Shown here piece after piece: positions 61,451 to 64,000 of a stretch of 64,000 nucleotides of DNA (positions within the stretch are counted from its first letter, which is position 1; every line of letters starts with the position of its first letter). The DNA lies in the NCBI GenBank assembly GCA_946699065.1, contig CAMPDV010000705.1:115685-179684 (forward strand). The letters are read 5' to 3'. Under the pieces are notes generated by a model, which was not told the DNA's origin, searched no databases, and saw only the letters and a list, made by a program, of their open reading frames with translations. The stretch is from Loxodes magnus. Lineage: Eukaryota; Ciliophora; Karyorelictea; Loxodida; Loxodidae. The position numbers were made by a program, and so were the translations under genes.

Positions 61451-62385
61451 TCATTAACTATTTCTCTCCACTTTCCAATATTCAAATCATAACTAAATAA
61501 TTTACTTGATTAACTAAACTGAAAAACTTTATTTCTATCTGTAATAGGTTATGTAAAGCAGACACCCATTTAAGGAAATTTATCTCCATTCTTAAGAATT
61601 GTTTTTAAATCATATAAAAAAGTATCAAGCAAATTAAAAAATAAGTTTCTATAGATCAGAAATGACTTTAAAAGAGGAATAAATGAAGCTGAAGTCGCAG
61701 CCTCTTTATCCAATTTAAGTTAGCTATTTTACCATGTGTTTTATTAGCAATCATATATTTGAATAATGTCTTTTAACTATTTGTCTTAAAGATTAAGTCC
61801 ACCGAAAATATAAAGTTTAGAATTATATTAATCACATCCAAAACAATGTATTGAATTATTGATTGGTTATATTTCAGTAAAACTTTAAGATCTCAAGTTA
61901 AATACTTCACAAGTTGGTTAATCTTAATTTTAATTATTTTCAGATTAAATTCCTGAAATAATATAAATAAGATGCTTTTTGTTAAAGTTTGTTCTATGAA
62001 AATGTCTTTAGTATTTCATTGAAAACTCTTAATCTTTTTTATTTGTTTCATGGATTAAAAATTTTAAAGAGCAATTTTATAAACCTCCTGATATTATTAA
62101 TTTATTATTATTCAACTACTCTATTTATGAACAATTAGGTGTCAGTTATATATTCATTAAATTTCTTTCGAAATTATTTTCATTAATTTTATAGGTTATT
62201 TTATAATCATTTTTAATGGTAGTAATATTATGAAAATGAATCATCTTAAGATTGGAACAAATTTCATATTTCATAACCCCTATACCAAACTTAGCGAATA
62301 TTCTATCCTTCTAGTATTAATGAGAACTTCTTATAATCTTTCTTAAAAATAGTATTTGAATCAGTTATTTTTGTGACTCACTCAT
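61451..62385 (-). pseudogene. Kelch-repeat gene, copy 11, with small indels
   Basis: Same start (MSESQKQLIQILFLRKI) and strands. The distance from start to kelch Trp is one nt short, and the stop is shifted by the missing T. The kelch Trp codon is TGG (61733-61735), as in copy 4, within the same Asn-Thr-Trp-Gln-Asn-Ser context. Partner of copy 5 by position in the inverted repeat but closer to copy 4 at this codon, hinting at gene conversion. Confidence 0.65.
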
Positions 62386-63422
62386 TTTTTTTATAATTAT
62401 TAGATAGAATTTTCCTTTAAAATAATAATTATTTTAAATATGGCAGCATAAATTAAAATAAATGTATAATAGAAAAATTTTATTTAGTAAGTATTAATTA
62501 AATTAATCTTATAACTTTATTAACAAATTTAATTAAAGTTTGTATATAACTTTAAGATAAAAGTATTTAAAAGAAGAATAAATCTTCTTTATTAAATTCA
62601 AGTTTCATTAGTTTTTATTAAATCTAGTTATAAAGCACTTATCTTAAATATGTTATAAAATTAATGTAAAACTATAAGATATTATATAAATATAAAAAAT
62701 TAGCATAAAGTAATAATAGGAAATTTATTCCTTACATTTATAAAATGAAAATATTAGGTTAGAATAAAGATAAAAGTTATACTGATAATTAATAAAATAA
62801 ATGGTAAGAAAATAAAAATTTTCTAAGTAAATTGATTTATAAATATAATGATAATAAAATAGAACTATTTATAATTTAAAAAAGTAATATATACAAATAA
62901 GTATTTAAGTTAATGGTTAGTTTTATAATTAAGGATTAAATATTTTAAAATGTATGTAAAAAAATGGATGATTAGTAAAATAAAAATGTATTAGGTGTTA
63001 AAAATATATGATGAATTATTAAGTTAGTAGTTGGTTTAAAGAATGATTTTTAACTTGATTGTGAATGATTTGATAATTTGATAAAGTAATAATTTTAAAT
63101 TTTAATTTACTATTAATAAATTAGTTTGATTAATTAAATAATTTAATATTTATTTATTTTTTATGCAAAGTAAAATGAAAAATAGATAAATTAAAATGTT
63201 GCTTTTTAATAAATAAAGATATTAAAAATATATACTTTTTAAGTACAATTAATTAAATAAAACAGAAATTTTATAAAAATATTATTATTTCAGTACATCA
63301 TTAAATTTATTTACATGCTTAAAATAATTTAGCTTTCTTAAGAATCAAATATCTAAAATTTAATTATTAATAAAAAATTAACCTTAACAAATTAATAAAA
63401 TTAATTTCATTAAATATCAAAT

Positions 63423-64000
63423 ATGTTATCAAAATTATGCCAGAAAGTAATCATCTATTTAGAACCAAACTTTTTAATCAAATCAGTTATTGTTAATTAT
63501 AGAGCTATCAATAAAAAACACTTATTGTATCAATTTAATAAAATACTTAATAAAAATTCCAACCTAAAGTTATCAAATATTTATATCAATAAATACAAAA
63601 AGACAAACGAACTGTTATAAAATGAGAAATATCATTTCTATGACTTTTATATACTTTAACATTTTAAAAATAAACTTGCTTTTCATAAATATTTTATAAG
63701 AAACATTCAATATTAAAAATATAAAAATACATTTAATTCTAAGTAAAAAGTTTAATCTTAATAATAGTAAATCTTATATTCAAATATATTTACAAATAAT
63801 AAACCAATTATATTTTAATTTATCTATTCTTAAATATTATAGTAAACATCTCTTTAAAAACATTTTTTAAAATAAATAACATAAAATAAGATAATCTTAA
63901 ATATTTACAAGTGTAATTCCTTTTAAAAAGTAAAAATTAGATATTTATTTCTTTAAATGTTAAAGTTCAAATTATTTTATTAAACGAAAAACTTAGAAAC
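63423..64000 (+). CDS. Twin of the 389-codon ORF, cut by the window end
   Basis: ATG 63423, first 65 codons identical to the ORF at 25795-25598 (minus). Stays TGA-free for the remaining 192 codons of the window. The twin differs only by a few substitutions near the edge (for example AACTTAGAAAC versus GACTTAAAAACC). Function unknown. Confidence 0.5.

Larger units (their letters stand above)
60480..64000. repeat. Right arm of large inverted repeat
   Basis: Reverse copy of 25.2-28.8 kb: downstream block (60.5-61.4), kelch copy 11, leader, then the near-perfect 62.58-64.0 kb segment. Runs off the window. The downstream block here lacks the short element found at 39.05 kb and so shows the empty site. 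Confidence 0.85.

Noticed and set aside
1..64000. Short standard-code ORFs of 60-95 codons throughout the window
   Set aside because: Almost all are antisense or out-of-frame shadows of genes that read through with TAA/TAG as Gln (for example 20887-21084 and 34817-35014, both antisense to kelch copies, and 15254-15651 within the ORF1 element). Only the start of the ORF at 25795/63423 and the short-element ORF at 13578 coincide with frames I kept.
1..64000. Tetrahymena chromosome-breakage sequence or telomere repeats
   Set aside because: I found no match to the 15-mer Cbs core and no GGGGTT/CCCCAA runs, so there is no sign of a programmed chromosome end.
1..64000. CRISPR arrays, bacterial promoters, operons, ribosome-binding sites
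   Set aside because: The sequence is eukaryotic by code and composition; the tandem units at 7.3 and 49.6 kb are a retroelement minisatellite with irregular spacers, not a CRISPR array.

Overview
The window reads as nuclear DNA of a ciliate. It is strikingly AT-rich (about four fifths A+T by eye). It makes long coherent proteins only if TAA and TAG are read as glutamine, so a standard-code ORF search sees almost nothing but shadows. Several families also carry TGA inside otherwise intact frames. In a kelch-repeat family, codon 218 is the kelch-blade tryptophan: it is TGA in nine copies and TGG in two. Two diverged leucine-rich-repeat (LRR) paralogues share four TGA positions. A young retrotransposon ORF1, with an 18-bp target duplication, is intact apart from one TGA in its zinc knuckle. 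TGA also appears as the terminal codon. This is the karyorelict-type code (UAR = Gln, UGA = Trp or stop, NCBI table 27), so a karyorelict such as Loxodes is my best guess. A Tetrahymena-like germline locus full of decayed genes is the alternative. The code is inferred from alignments made by eye.

Layout. Eleven copies plus one fragment of a ~310-codon kelch gene are scattered at 1.84-2.77(-), 8.31-9.23(-), 12.41-13.34(-), 20.69-21.63(+), 26.9-27.8(+), 32.4-32.8(+, truncated), 34.28-35.21(-), 35.58-36.48(-), 38.28 (3' fragment), 40.05-40.98(-), 52.56-53.49(-) and 61.45-62.39 kb(-). Most are followed on their own strand by a conserved ~1-kb AT-rich block with a coiled-coil-like frame. Five copies (1.8, 12.4, 20.7, 26.9 and 34.3 kb) are open to the last kelch strand; the rest have indels, a lost start or truncation.

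Between them lie other candidate genes: a coiled-coil protein (3.4-4.3 kb), LRR proteins (16.3-18.1 kb + and 46.2-47.9 kb -) with a decayed relative at 22.9-23.6 kb, a 389-codon TGA-free ORF (24.6-25.8 kb -) whose twin runs off the right edge, unknown genes at 44.7-45.5, 50.1-51.6, 54.7-56.3 and 59.0-60.5 kb, and a RING/B-box TRIM-like gene (56.5-58.6 kb).

Mobile DNA: several short non-LTR retrotransposon copies with a CCHC zinc-knuckle ORF1, 3' hairpins, simple-repeat tails and target duplications; fragments of the C-terminal zinc region of a reverse transcriptase at 19.5-20.4 and 41.2-42.2 kb; and a ~300-bp element in three copies with a conserved 60-codon ORF, one with an empty site elsewhere in the window.

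Architecture: two large inverted repeats (about 25.2-28.8 with 60.5-64.0 kb, and about 19.97-21.9 with 39.9-41.7 kb) and several direct segmental duplications show that the kelch cluster grew by duplicating multi-kilobase blocks, with retroelements inserting later. I saw no tRNA, rRNA, CRISPR array, telomere repeat or bacterial-type gene.
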